Positions 43,103-52,764 of a stretch of 64,000 bases of DNA are shown in pieces (the first letter of the stretch is position 1; each line of letters opens with the position of its first letter). Origin of the DNA: Photobacterium sp. GB-56. GTDB lineage: Bacteria > Pseudomonadota > Gammaproteobacteria > Enterobacterales > Vibrionaceae. Made by a program: the position numbers and the translations under genes. The DNA lies in contig NZ_PYNW01000005.1 in the NCBI RefSeq assembly GCF_003026105.1, positions 248,001-312,000 on the forward strand. Reading direction: 5' to 3'. The notes beneath the pieces are model-generated. The model saw only the letters and a list, made by a program, of their open reading frames with translations, had not been told where the DNA came from and searched no databases.

Positions 43103-43411
43103 TTAATACAGTTTATTATTGCTTAATGGAACTTCTAACGTATTATCTTGTTTGCCATTTGGCATACCTATCATTTCATCGTAAGCACTTTGTTGCCTAA
43201 GTACCCAGGTTTTTACTTTTAATTTCCTGCATATTTTTTGTATTTCTAATATAGAAATCGCTTTGATGTAATCACCTTTTTCATTAGTAATGTAATGCTC
43301 TTGTTCATCTATAACCACTGATACTTGATACAATGATAGATCTAACGAATGAACAACCAATTTATCAATGTAAAAGAATTTTTCTAGTTTACTTAGTGGC
43401 ATCGTCATCAT
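43103..43411 (-). CDS. DUF6482-like small protein
   Basis: This 102-residue soluble protein matches a family I remember as DUF6482: IDKLVVHSLDLSLYQVSVVI, then LRQQSAYDEMIGMPN near the C-terminus. The function is unknown. It is common in marine gamma-proteobacteria as a stand-alone gene. GAGAAGAG precedes the ATG codons. Confidence 0.65.
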   Translation of the reverse strand: MMTMPLSKLEKFFYIDKLVVHSLDLSLYQVSVVIDEQEHYITNEKGDYIKAISILEIQKICRKLKVKTWVLRQQSAYDEMIGMPNGKQDNTLEVPLSNNKLY

Positions 43412-43496
43412 GTGTCTCTTCTCTTTGTTTTAAACATTAAGCGTAATGACTGTTACGTACCAAGTGAGAAAAAAGATTATTTACTTCGCAATGTTA

Positions 43497-43578
43497 TATA
43501 CCCAAGCAACCTCAAGATGCAGTGTTCAGCGAGACGACCTTAGCTCTGAATCAGGCATATTGAAGTCGCTTGGGTATA
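43497..43578. repeat. Imperfect-palindrome intergenic repeat, 82 bp
   Basis: TATACCCAAGC at the left end is repeated inverted at the right end (GCTTGGGTATA), and most of the interior also pairs imperfectly (CCTCAAGATGC against GCATATTGAAG). I recognise this type of TATACCCAAGCAACCTCAAG sequence as a dispersed intergenic repeat in Vibrionaceae. Only one copy occurs here. It sits at the broken end of the photolyase remnant. Confidence 0.75.
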
Positions 43579-43627
43579 CATTGTTTTAATCATACAAGTA
43601 CTCTAGATTGATGAAAAAAGTAAATGT

Positions 43628-44248
43628 GTGTGGCTTATTGCGATTTATCGGCCAATCATTGGAAGATATGAACCATCAGTTTGCTGTGTAAATAGCCAAG
43701 TCTTTATCTTTCACGGTAATACTGGGATCCCTCTTATAGGTGCTTGCAGGCGATGTTTGTATCGCACCGGCTATATCAATTTCAGAATGCGTTCAATGCT
43801 TGTTAACTTTCTTACCCACCACTTAAATATTGACTGGCATGACGATGTCACTCACCTTGCCCAATTGTTTTTATATTTCTACCCCGCTATTCATTGCAGC
43901 CAATTCCAAGTGCAAGCTGGAGTTACAAGTATTAACACTATTCGTCTTTATAATCCGACTAAGCAAGCTAAAGAACATGATCCTAATGGTGAGTTTATCC
44001 ATAAATGGGTACCTGAATTAGCAAATATCCCTGTTCCTTTGTTATTTGAGCCTTGGACGCTTACTGAATTAGAAGTTGTGATGTACCAACTAGATAACAA
44101 CAGCCGTTATCTTTCCCCCATTATTGATCTGGCTCGCAGTTCCATAAAAGCGAGAGAACGTTTATGGGGATGGCTAGCCCGTGATGATGTTAAATCAGAG
44201 GTAAATGCGATACTTAACCGACATGTAAGAACTAAAAACACGCAGTGA
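43628..44248 (+). pseudogene. 5'-truncated photolyase/cryptochrome-family gene
   Basis: From about residue 28 the 206-codon frame matches the C-terminal FAD-binding half of photolyases: [56 protein letters not shown] and [15 protein letters not shown]. The N-terminal photolyase domain and the first part of the FAD domain (about 270 residues) are missing. The first 27 residues do not fit the family, as if frame was lost there. The 82-bp repeat lies about 50 bp upstream. It cannot make a working photolyase. Confidence 0.8.
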
Positions 44249-44391
44249 CTGTTTTTAGCTTTTAATTGTCAAAAGTTACAAATTCAGCAATAAAATTATT
44301 CGTTATAGTTTGTAACAAGTTAGAAAGATAATAAATCTGTAGAAACGCTGAAGCATGTGGCATTGAATCACAAGTAGCCCCAGGGGGAATT

Positions 44392-45285
44392 ATGATGACA
44401 TTTTCAAAACAACTAGAAAAAATGCGTACTCAAGATGGTTTCATTGCAGCACTTGACCAAAGTGGCGGCAGCACACCTAAAGCATTAAAAGCTTATGGTA
44501 TTAATGAATCAGACTACAATAATGACGAACAAATGTATGATCTTGTTCATGCCATGCGCTCTCGTATTATTACAAGCCCAGTCTTCACTAGTGATCGTAT
44601 TATCGGTGCAATTTTATTTGAAAATACGTTAGACCGTGAAATTGAAGGCAAACCAACGTCACAATATTTATGGGAAGAAAAAGGTGTTGTTCCCTTTTTA
44701 AAAGTCGATAAAGGCTTAGAAGATAAAGCTAATGGCGTACAATTAATGAAACCAATGCCAGAGCTAGATCAACTCTTAGCTAAAGCAAAAGCTAAAGATG
44801 TATTCGGCACTAAAATGCGCTCAGTGATTTGGGAAGCCAATGAACAAGGTATTAGAGATGTGGTTGCACAGCAAATTCTATTTGCTCAACAAATTATCAA
44901 TGCTGGTTTAGTGCCTATTATTGAGCCTGAAGTGAGTATTGATAGCCCAGAAAAAGCGCAGGCTGAAATTATCTTAAATCGTGAGTTAATGTCTCAATTA
45001 GATAATTTACACCCTAGCCATTACGTTATGCTAAAACTCACACTTCCAGAGCAACCTAATTTATACGCTGATACGATCTCACACCCTAATGTAATTAGAG
45101 TGGTTGCTTTATCAGGTGGATTTCCACTTATGAAAGCGTGTGAAAAGTTATCTAAAAACAACGGTATTATTGCAAGTTTCTCTCGTGTACTTACCGATGA
45201 TTTATATGCAGATCAGCCTCAATCTGAGTTTGATGCTGCTTTGGCAGAAACAATCGAACCTATTTATCAAGCTTCCCGCACCTAA
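44392..45285 (+). CDS. Fructose-bisphosphate aldolase, class I
   Basis: This 297-residue enzyme cleaves fructose-1,6-bisphosphate via a Schiff base, without metal. The bacterial class I (Staphylococcus Fda-like) features are clear: [17 protein letters not shown] (residues 16-32), [16 protein letters not shown], and the Schiff-base lysine in [10 protein letters not shown] (about Lys215). A strong ribosome binding site (CAGGGGGAA) precedes the ATG. The gene is monocistronic with a strong terminator. Confidence 0.93.
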   Translation: MMTFSKQLEKMRTQDGFIAALDQSGGSTPKALKAYGINESDYNNDEQMYDLVHAMRSRIITSPVFTSDRIIGAILFENTLDREIEGKPTSQYLWEEKGVVPFLKVDKGLEDKANGVQLMKPMPELDQLLAKAKAKDVFGTKMRSVIWEANEQGIRDVVAQQILFAQQIINAGLVPIIEPEVSIDSPEKAQAEIILNRELMSQLDNLHPSHYVMLKLTLPEQPNLYADTISHPNVIRVVALSGGFPLMKACEKLSKNNGIIASFSRVLTDDLYADQPQSEFDAALAETIEPIYQASRT

Positions 45286-45344
45286 GTTTGTAAGTAAATA
45301 ACTTAGCTGCTCATGGTTAAGTTATGTTGGAATTAATTACTGCC

Positions 45345-45377
45345 ACGGCGATCAACATGTTTGATCGCCGTTTTTTT
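45345..45377 (+). terminator. Terminator of the aldolase gene
   Basis: ACGGCGATCAA pairs with TTGATCGCCGT across a 5-nt loop and is followed by seven T residues. Confidence 0.92.
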
Positions 45378-45754
45378 GATCCTTCTTAATCACTTTCTAT
45401 TTCTACTTTGTAAAAAATAGATTCTGATTTCCTTACCCGTTGTTTTTTTAATTTTAACTCCCCAACATCACAGTAAAATTATTCATGCCCCATGTCTGTA
45501 TTTAGTTTTTTTGTGTCTTTAACTCTAAATACAGAAAAAAACATCCGCGATATAATACTTCTAACTTAAGAACAATTCGTATTTAAATGTATGTCGGTTT
45601 AATACTTTATTATTTTTAGTAAATCTTAATATCACTTTCATCTATTTTGAATTTTATAAAAATATATGTTTGATACTATTCCTGAGAATTAAAAAATAAA
45701 TCACATACATTATTAAAAATCATTGTATATTATCAATAATAATCAGGGTCTGTT
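45378..45754. other. Intergenic region upstream of cfa
   Basis: An AT-rich stretch of about 380 bp. A 10-bp inverted repeat CTGTATTTAG/CTAAATACAG lies at 45496-45534 with a T-rich loop; its role is unclear. The right part must hold the cfa promoter. Confidence 0.4.
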
Positions 45755-46897
45755 ATGCCTAATAAAGAACTTTTTTCTAATCTTTTAAATCAAGCTGACA
45801 TTAAAATTAATGGTGACCGTCCGTGGGATATTATCGTTAACGACGATAAGCTTTTCGATAATATTTTATCTCAAGGAACTATTGCCTTTGGTGAAGGGTA
45901 TATGGATCACCTATGGGATTGCCAAAGAATTGATATTCTAATAAGCAAATTATTACGTTCAAATATTGAAGAAAAACTTTCAAGCACAGATAAGTTTAAA
46001 ATAGCAGCTAAAATTGGCGTATCTAAACTAAAAAATCTCATCAATCATCAATCTGTATCTCGTGTAAAAGAAGATGTTCCTTTCCATTATGATATTGGTA
46101 ACGATTTATATACTAATATGTTAGATGATCGTATGGCTTATACTTGCGCATATTGGAAAGGAGCAAAGAATCTAAACGAAGCTCAAGAAAATAAAATGGA
46201 ATTAATTTGTCGAAAACTGGATTTGAAATCAGGTATGCGCTTGTTAGACATTGGTTGTGGTTGGTCTAGTTTTATGAACTATGCTGCTGAAAAATATGGT
46301 GTTATTTGTGATGGCTTAACGTTATCCCAAGAGCAAATGAAACTAGGTCAAAATATTGCAGATAATAAAGGGCTACCTGTAAGAATTATTTTAGAAGATT
46401 ATCGTGAGTATCAGCCAGTTCAACAATATGATCGCATTGTTTCTATAGGCATGATTGAACACGTAGGTCCTGAAAATTATACCGAGTTTTTTAATTGCGC
46501 TAATCGTTTTTTAAAAGATAATGGTATTTTCCTTTTACATACTATTGGTAGCCCAGTATCAGTGAATCAAACTGACCCGTGGATTAATAAATATATTTTT
46601 CCTAATGGTGTTGTTCCATCTATTACACAATTAAGCAGTGCGCTTGAAGGAAAAATGAATATTGAAGATATTCATAACTTTGGTCCTGATTATGATCAGA
46701 CGTTAATGGCATGGTGTGAAAACTTTGAACGTAACTGGCATAAAATATCTGATCAATATAACGACCGTTTCTATCGTATGTGGCGTTATTACTTATTAAG
46801 TTGTGCTGGTGCATTTAGAAGTCGTGATTTAAACCTATTACAATTTTCACTAACAAAAAATGGTTGTGAATTACCATTACATGTTCGTGCTGCGTAA
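45755..46897 (+). CDS. cfa: Cyclopropane-fatty-acyl-phospholipid synthase
   Basis: This 380-residue SAM-dependent enzyme adds a methylene bridge to unsaturated acyl chains of membrane phospholipids. Full length matches E. coli Cfa. The family segment FHYDIGNDLY followed by AYTCAYWK, the SAM motif LLDIGCGWSS (about residues 164-173) and SIGMIEHVGPENY are intact. In E. coli, cfa is induced in stationary phase. A strong terminator separates it from the patatin-like gene 50 bp downstream. Confidence 0.95.
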   Translation: MPNKELFSNLLNQADIKINGDRPWDIIVNDDKLFDNILSQGTIAFGEGYMDHLWDCQRIDILISKLLRSNIEEKLSSTDKFKIAAKIGVSKLKNLINHQSVSRVKEDVPFHYDIGNDLYTNMLDDRMAYTCAYWKGAKNLNEAQENKMELICRKLDLKSGMRLLDIGCGWSSFMNYAAEKYGVICDGLTLSQEQMKLGQNIADNKGLPVRIILEDYREYQPVQQYDRIVSIGMIEHVGPENYTEFFNCANRFLKDNGIFLLHTIGSPVSVNQTDPWINKYIFPNGVVPSITQLSSALEGKMNIEDIHNFGPDYDQTLMAWCENFERNWHKISDQYNDRFYRMWRYYLLSCAGAFRSRDLNLLQFSLTKNGCELPLHVRAA

Positions 46898-46900
46898 ACA

Positions 46901-46940
46901 AATACCGATAATTTTTAGGTTAAAATTATCGGTATTTTTT
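46901..46940 (+). terminator. Terminator of cfa
   Basis: AATACCGATAATTTT pairs perfectly with AAAATTATCGGTATT across a short loop and is followed by a T-run. Confidence 0.92.
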
Positions 46941-46947
46941 AACTAAA

Positions 46948-47901
46948 ATGGATTTAACCATGACTGGAAAACATATCTCATATTGTCGTCATAATTTTGA
47001 AGCTCTTTGTGCTACCAAAAAAAATATTTCAGATATCGCACTTGTTACTGAAGGCGGAGGCCAACGAGGTATTTTTACTGCAGGTGTTTTAGATGCGTTT
47101 CTTGAGCATGAGTTTAATCCATTTTCGTTATTAATTGGTACTTCTGCTGGTTCATTAAATCTTGCCTCATATATCTGTGAACAAAAAAAACATGCTTATC
47201 GTGTGATCACAGAAATCACCACCAAGAAGAAGTTTTTTAGCTATTCCAAACTGTTTTCAAATCGAGGTGGTATGGATTTGGATTGGTTATTAGAACAAAC
47301 CCAAACCACATTAAAGTTACACTGGGAAACGGGTCGCCGTAATATGCAAAATAAAACGGTGCTTGCTAGTGCTTCAGGTATTGATCACCATCAAGCGGGA
47401 TTTTTTGATTTAAATTCTGACTCATGGGATCAACGCTTAAAAGCCTCTTGTGCTATTCCTGTATTAAACCGTCAACCTATTTATTCTGATAATAATTATT
47501 GGGTTGATGGTGGCCTTAATGCTCCAATTCCAGCTAAAGAAGCCTATAACCGTGGTTTTAAAAACATTGTTGTTATTCGCACTAACCCTATTGGCCTTAG
47601 CGCGAATCATGAATGGTTACATAAAGTAAAAGCAGGCTTATCAAAAACTAAAGCAGCAACATTAATTGATATGCTGTTATTACACGAGAAAAGCTATAGC
47701 GAGAGTGAACACTTTATTGCCAACCCTCCTGATGATGTTAATATTTATGAAATCTTCCCGCATAAGTCTTTGAAATCTAAACTTATTGGTAGTGATATAA
47801 CTTCATTAAATCACGATTATGAACATGGTAAACATTTGGGAATATATTTCCTTAAGACGATGATGTCTTATTGCCAGTGTACATGTTGTAAAATCGCGTA
47901 A
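46948..47901 (+). CDS. Patatin-like phospholipase, YjjU-like
   Basis: The 317-residue protein has the patatin oxyanion loop EGGGQRGIF (about residues 31-39), the nucleophile elbow GTSAGS (about 64-69) and the catalytic DGG (about 190). Together they form the Ser-Asp dyad of patatin lipases. Length and the C-terminal region resemble E. coli YjjU. It probably hydrolyses acyl lipids in the cytoplasm or at the inner membrane. Its location after cfa suggests lipid metabolism, but a terminator lies between them. Confidence 0.85.
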   Translation: MDLTMTGKHISYCRHNFEALCATKKNISDIALVTEGGGQRGIFTAGVLDAFLEHEFNPFSLLIGTSAGSLNLASYICEQKKHAYRVITEITTKKKFFSYSKLFSNRGGMDLDWLLEQTQTTLKLHWETGRRNMQNKTVLASASGIDHHQAGFFDLNSDSWDQRLKASCAIPVLNRQPIYSDNNYWVDGGLNAPIPAKEAYNRGFKNIVVIRTNPIGLSANHEWLHKVKAGLSKTKAATLIDMLLLHEKSYSESEHFIANPPDDVNIYEIFPHKSLKSKLIGSDITSLNHDYEHGKHLGIYFLKTMMSYCQCTCCKIA

Positions 47902-47905
47902 CGGG

Positions 47906-49357
47906 TTATTTACCTTGTATAACACGAGTGAGTTTAGGTGCCATCATCAATGTGATTATGGCAATAATACCCGTGATAACGCCGATTTCTTTAAACACTA
48001 CACCATAAATTTCTAGCGTTGTATGTGGATCGGTTACCCCTTTAGGTGCGGCTGTTAATGTTGCCACCCACCCTGCAATAACCGCTGCAGTTGCTGATGT
48101 TAAAAACCACATCCCCATGGCAAATCCCATCATCCGTTGTGGCACTAATTGGGCTATCATCGCAAGCCCTAATCCTGAAACTAATAGCTCACCAAGAGAT
48201 TGCAATAAGTAGCTAAGTATTAACCAATTTGAGCTCATTATACCGTTAGCATCTGCATAATGGCTGCCTAAGGTTAATATAAGAAATGCACAGCTACATA
48301 ACACCATACCTAAAGCAAACTTATAGGGCATGGAAAAGTTTTCGCGCGTTTTGTTATATACCATGGCGAGTATAGGGCTACAGATCATGATCCAAAATGG
48401 ACTGAGTGCTTGAAATTGCTCTGGCTGTACTTCGATACCAAAGATCTTATGGTGAATGTTGTGTATAGCGAAAAAATTTAACGACGTTGGCATTTGAAAA
48501 TACAGAACAAAGAAGACGATTCCTTGTAGCATAAGTACAAACGCAACCATCATCTTTGCGCGCTCTAATCCTGTCGTTTGTAATGCTTCTTTGAAATATA
48601 AGGTAACAATGGTGACACCCACAACGGCAAGGATCAGGTGAGCATAAAAGATATGTTGCAACAAAAATGCACTCACAAACGCTAATAGAATAGTTCCTAT
48701 AACAACGATAAAATACTTACCGTAATTAACTGGCTCTTTGTCTGGTTGAGAACCAATGTTCTTTACTAATCGACGGCTAACAAGAAAATTAGCGATGGTG
48801 ATCAATAAACCAATTGAGCTTACACCAAATGCGATTCCATAACCTAGATGCTCAGATATCCATGGGGTAAGTAATGTAGAGATAAATGAGCCGAGGTTAA
48901 TCGCCATATAATACATGGTGAAAGCACCATCTAATCGTGGATCATTTTTTTCATAAACTTTAGCTAATAAGCTGGATGGATTCGCTTTAAATAGGCCATT
49001 ACCAATAGTAATAAACCCCATCGCAATATAAATCAGTTCCTTGCTATTAAATTCGCCTGACGCTGAAATACCCAGTAGTGCATACCCTAACATAAGCACA
49101 ATTGCACCCAATACGATGGTGCGTTTTGTACCTATAATTTTATCACCAACCCAGCCACCAATAGCAATAGAGCCAAAAACCAATGCTGAAAATGCGCCAA
49201 ATAAGGTAAATGACTCGGCTTCTGACATGGCAAGCACATCGACCAAGTAAACGGTAAGGATGGCTTGCATGCCATAAAAACCAAAACGTTCCCAAAACTC
49301 GATGGAAAAAATGAGATAAAACGGCTTGGGTTGTTTAAAAACATTAAGTTCTGACAT
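47906..49357 (-). CDS. POT-family proton/oligopeptide transporter
   Basis: This 483-residue protein with about 14 membrane helices is a proton-coupled di/tripeptide symporter (DtpA/TppB type). The ExxERF motif is at E20-F25 (EFWERFGFYG). GGWVGDKIIGTKRTI in the loop after helix 2 is typical. All helices seem intact. The gene converges on the patatin-like gene with only four bases between the stops. Confidence 0.92.
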   Translation of the reverse strand: MSELNVFKQPKPFYLIFSIEFWERFGFYGMQAILTVYLVDVLAMSEAESFTLFGAFSALVFGSIAIGGWVGDKIIGTKRTIVLGAIVLMLGYALLGISASGEFNSKELIYIAMGFITIGNGLFKANPSSLLAKVYEKNDPRLDGAFTMYYMAINLGSFISTLLTPWISEHLGYGIAFGVSSIGLLITIANFLVSRRLVKNIGSQPDKEPVNYGKYFIVVIGTILLAFVSAFLLQHIFYAHLILAVVGVTIVTLYFKEALQTTGLERAKMMVAFVLMLQGIVFFVLYFQMPTSLNFFAIHNIHHKIFGIEVQPEQFQALSPFWIMICSPILAMVYNKTRENFSMPYKFALGMVLCSCAFLILTLGSHYADANGIMSSNWLILSYLLQSLGELLVSGLGLAMIAQLVPQRMMGFAMGMWFLTSATAAVIAGWVATLTAAPKGVTDPHTTLEIYGVVFKEIGVITGIIAIITLMMAPKLTRVIQGK

Positions 49358-49589
49358 GTCTATTCTCTTTATTTTTATGCATTTTCAGTAACCGTTCCAA
49401 CATAGTATTTTACTTAGTAAGCGCTTTTTATGTTGCGGCATTATTTTAAATTTTATTTATATATGACACCTTCACTATAGAACATTCTTGCTTCTATACC
49501 TCAATTCTTAATTATGCGATTTGTGATTATTTATTGCTCACTATCCTTTCTGTAATTGATTCTAAGCACAATAAGTACAGGAATGATTG

Positions 49590-50903
49590 ATGAAGTACAC
49601 GATACTTTTTGTGTTATTAGCTTCTTTAGCCTACACAGGATGTGGAGGAGGAAGCTCTGATGACACAACAAATACAACTGAAGTTGATACACCAACGGCT
49701 GAGCTCCCTCCCCTTGATGAACAACTTCCCAGCACACCAGAGAACGAAACTGAACCTACTGATGATCCTGAGCCTAAATTTTTGATCAGTGATATCTCAA
49801 GCGGTTATTACGATAAGTTGTATGACGCGGTAGGTAATGAGTTAACGCTAGATAAAGATCAGGTTTTATCTATGCAAGACGCATTAGTTGATGATGTGTT
49901 ACCTATTTTGACAGAGGAACAGCAAAATACATTTAACGAAGCCTATAAGGCATTTGAAGACCTCGACGAAAAAAATGAGGTCGATAAGGTCTTATTTTCC
50001 AACAGCATGATTGATGCGATGTTAAGCAGTGCAGATAAAGAGACACAAGATAAATACCTTTCTTCTTTTCGCTTGTTCCGTAAACAGACACATCATCTGT
50101 TCCCTATTTCACGCTTAGGTGATTACAGTTGGCTATTTGAGTTTCTAAATCAACGCTCTTGGTTAACGCATATTATATTGATCCCACCAGAAACGACTGA
50201 CGATTATGCTGCGACTTGCCGTGAAAATAATGTCCCTATTCCACCCGATTGGGGCTCTGATTTATGGGTACACCAAGGTACAGCAACCACTGATTTTCTT
50301 GCTAGCCGAAGAACTGAAGTTTATGCCTATGAAGATCCTAGTGTTGCAGGAACCTGTATGGCACTACCTCGCTGGAGTTTAGGGGCTTCAGGCAGTGAAT
50401 ATATACAATTTCTTGGCATCATTTGCCAAAGTAAAACCACAGGTAAAGCGTGTTTTTGGGATAATATCAGTAAAGAAACAGGCGGAAGAATTACAGGTGG
50501 TGAAGATTTAACGTTTAAAATTTCGGATATTCAAAATGGTGATAACCTCGCTGAAAACTGTACTAACTGCCATAGAGGTAAGAACGTTTTCTTAATTCAC
50601 CCCGACACGCCAATTGATATTTCTGATGATTACGACATTGATCCGAATGTTCGCTATCAGCCGATCTCTGCACAAGGCTGGACAAATCCCCCTGCCTTTG
50701 CTGAACTTGGCGATGGTGCATGTGCGAGTTGCCATGAGATAGGTGGTATCTCCTTTGATTATTGCAACACAGTGCTAAGAAGTGCAGCTAATCAAACCAT
50801 GCCTGGCACAGCTATTTCTCCCGATCCTGTGGGTTGGGTCGGAGACGATTCGTTCTACGGTACACATATTCAAGCAATGATTGATGCAGGCTGCCCAGAG
50901 TAA
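49590..50903 (+). CDS. Lipoprotein with two haem-binding CxxCH motifs
   Basis: From the ATG at 49590 the 437-residue protein starts with a lipobox (YTGC, Cys18) and a GGGSS plus acidic/Pro/Thr-rich linker (to about 60). A helical domain follows. Two haem c motifs are present, CTNCH (324-328) and CASCH (378-382). Several extra cysteines (Cys210, 256, 279, 288, 392) may form disulfides. It is probably a periplasmic or surface electron-carrier or redox enzyme. AGGA lies nine bases before the ATG. I do not recognise the full family. Confidence 0.78.
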   Translation: MKYTILFVLLASLAYTGCGGGSSDDTTNTTEVDTPTAELPPLDEQLPSTPENETEPTDDPEPKFLISDISSGYYDKLYDAVGNELTLDKDQVLSMQDALVDDVLPILTEEQQNTFNEAYKAFEDLDEKNEVDKVLFSNSMIDAMLSSADKETQDKYLSSFRLFRKQTHHLFPISRLGDYSWLFEFLNQRSWLTHIILIPPETTDDYAATCRENNVPIPPDWGSDLWVHQGTATTDFLASRRTEVYAYEDPSVAGTCMALPRWSLGASGSEYIQFLGIICQSKTTGKACFWDNISKETGGRITGGEDLTFKISDIQNGDNLAENCTNCHRGKNVFLIHPDTPIDISDDYDIDPNVRYQPISAQGWTNPPAFAELGDGACASCHEIGGISFDYCNTVLRSAANQTMPGTAISPDPVGWVGDDSFYGTHIQAMIDAGCPE

Positions 50904-50923
50904 CATGATGTACTCACTACAAC

Positions 50924-51013
50924 AGGCTGCTTTGTAGCCTTTTCAATTAAAATTCAGAGCGTTAAAAATATAACTCATTTCAAAGCAAAAGAGGCCGCTT
51001 AATGGCCTCTTTT
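50924..51013. terminator. Terminators between the haem lipoprotein and yciH
   Basis: A small hairpin (AGGCT/AGCCT, 50924-50940, then TTTT) serves the + strand gene. A stronger one (AAAAGAGGCC/GGCCTCTTTT, 50987-51013) is symmetrical and can stop transcription from both sides. Confidence 0.8.
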
Positions 51014-51026
51014 CTATATTGCTGAC

Positions 51027-51350
51027 TTAACCGCCAGCTAATTTTACTGTGTGACCTTTTTTCTCAAGGTGCGCTTTAATTACATCACGCTTATCGCCTT
51101 GAATTTCAATTTTTCCATCTTTTACTGAACCACCACAGCCACATACTTTCTTCAATTCGGCAGCAATTAACTTTAGTTGGGTGTCCTCAACATCTAAGCC
51201 CGTGACAATAGAAACTCCCTTGCCTTTACGACCTTTAGTTTCACGCTGAATACGGACAATACCATCACCTTTTGGGCGAACGGGTGCTACAGTTTCTTCT
51301 TTAATTCGACCAGTTTCGGTTGAGAAAACTAAACGACTGTTATCATTCAT
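51027..51350 (-). CDS. yciH: SUI1/eIF1-family protein YciH
   Basis: The 107-residue protein contains the SUI1 fold with the hallmark KGVSIVTGLD (about residues 43-52), KKVCGCGGSVKDGKIEIQGD (about 67-86) and IKAHLEKKGH. YciH is the bacterial relative of eukaryotic eIF1 and may influence fidelity of translation initiation. It is monocistronic. Confidence 0.93.
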   Translation of the reverse strand: MNDNSRLVFSTETGRIKEETVAPVRPKGDGIVRIQRETKGRKGKGVSIVTGLDVEDTQLKLIAAELKKVCGCGGSVKDGKIEIQGDKRDVIKAHLEKKGHTVKLAGG

Positions 51351-51471
51351 TGTGCAATTAGTCTCATTGTTTACGTGGTTATTGTGAATAAGCTTTCAAG
51401 TTCACATATGAATCTTGCTAATTCGCTTTAAGCTAATATTATCAAGAAAAGAACACTAAACGGAACAGCTT

Positions 51472-52098
51472 ATGATTCGGAATGTTATATTTGATTTTGG
51501 TGCAGTGTTATTTGAGTGGGATCCACAGAAAATAGTAGATACTTTTACTCAATCTATAGATGAGCAAAATATCCTAATGAAACAAGTACTCGCCCATCCT
51601 GATTGGTTAGCGCTTGATCGTGGGACTATGCTACTAGCAGAGGAAATACCTAAATTTTCAGCAAGGACAGGAATTTCATGCCAAAGGATGGAGGATTTCA
51701 TTAACCATATCCAATTAAGTTTGGAAAAAATACCAGAAACTGAGGCATTATTTTTTAGAATTCTAGATAAAAACTACCCTACCTACTACCTAACCAATAT
51801 GTGTAGTGCTTTTTTTGAAACCTTGTACGAAAAGCATCATTTTATTTCATTTTTTGACGGTGGTGTTGTTTCAGGAAAAGAGCTAACTATGAAGCCAGAG
51901 CCTGAAATCTTTCATCTTTTGTGTCAACGTTATCATCTTAATCCCCATGAATGTCTCTTTATTGATGATCATTATCCTAATATCGAAACAGCTAAATCAC
52001 TCGGGTTTAATACGGTGCATTTTACACCAACGCAAGACTGTATAAGAGAAATAGAAGAAGTACTTGCAATGTTTAGCCCTGAAATCCAAGCTTTTTAA
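51472..52098 (+). CDS. HAD-family phosphatase, YihX-like
   Basis: This 208-residue HAD superfamily hydrolase has motif I IFDFGAVLF (Asp8), motif II LTNMC, motif III lysine in MKPEPEIF and motif IV FIDDHYPNI. The second aspartate of the usual DxD is replaced by Gly, as in related YihX-type glucose-1-phosphatases (DLGN). The substrate is probably a sugar phosphate or a small phosphate ester. It stands alone. Confidence 0.85.
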   Translation: MIRNVIFDFGAVLFEWDPQKIVDTFTQSIDEQNILMKQVLAHPDWLALDRGTMLLAEEIPKFSARTGISCQRMEDFINHIQLSLEKIPETEALFFRILDKNYPTYYLTNMCSAFFETLYEKHHFISFFDGGVVSGKELTMKPEPEIFHLLCQRYHLNPHECLFIDDHYPNIETAKSLGFNTVHFTPTQDCIREIEEVLAMFSPEIQAF

Positions 52099-52183
52099 TG
52101 AATTTTAACAATCACTTGAACCAATAATGGTGTATCCAGTCTATTATCAGTAAATAGATATATTATTTGTTTCAGGAGTATGT

Positions 52184-52696
52184 GTGAAAAACATTTTTAT
52201 CTCTGCGGTGCTTTTGCTTGCCTCAGGAACAACTTTTGCTACACCACAATGTGATGGAAAATCCATTGTGGGCCCCGTTGAAACGATCAAAGTAAAAGAT
52301 CTTGGTATTAATTATAAAGCCCGTATAGATACAGGAGCTAACACAACATCTATCAATGCTTACAATATCAAAATCGACGGAAAAACTGAGAACGACGACA
52401 GTAAGCAAGGTATGCATAATAATTTAGGACGCAAGATTACTTTCACAACTGAGAATGAGCTTGGTCAAGAAGTCACGCACACCGCTAAAATTATTAAAGT
52501 AAGTAAAATTCGTAATGCGCAAGGTGTCGAGCGTCGTTATGCCGTTGTCATGGATCTGATTTGGAACGGTCAGAACAAAGCAATTCCTGTTAACTTACGT
52601 GATCGTAGTAAATTAGAATACAAACTCTTAATTGGACGTAACTGGCTAGAAGGTGATTACCTTGTTGATGTTACAAAAGAAGATGCTGACGATTAG
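52184..52696 (+). CDS. Secreted retropepsin-like (RimB/ATP-dependent zinc protease family) protein
   Basis: This 170-residue protein with a signal peptide (ending SGTTFA) contains the domain annotated as putative ATP-dependent zinc protease. It has VGPVETIKVKDLGI followed by the aspartic-protease-like motif IDTGANTTSI (about residues 47-56), and DRSKLEYKLLIGRNWL near the end. The start is GTG at 52184, with CAGGAG upstream. The exported form suggests a periplasmic protease or peptidase-like protein; the substrate is unknown. Confidence 0.8.
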   Translation: MKNIFISAVLLLASGTTFATPQCDGKSIVGPVETIKVKDLGINYKARIDTGANTTSINAYNIKIDGKTENDDSKQGMHNNLGRKITFTTENELGQEVTHTAKIIKVSKIRNAQGVERRYAVVMDLIWNGQNKAIPVNLRDRSKLEYKLLIGRNWLEGDYLVDVTKEDADD

Positions 52697-52732
52697 ATAA
52701 TAAAAAACAAAGAGTAAGTCATAACGATTAAA

Positions 52733-52761
52733 ACAAAGCCTGCTGAATTAGCAGGCTTTGT
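52733..52761. terminator. Bidirectional terminator
   Basis: ACAAAGCCTGC pairs with GCAGGCTTTGT across a 7-nt loop between converging genes. Confidence 0.85.
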
Positions 52762-52764
52762 CGT

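Noticed and set aside
45496..45534. 10-bp inverted repeat as a terminator or RNA gene
   Set aside because: On neither strand is the stem followed by a T-run, no gene ends nearby, and there is no other RNA signature.
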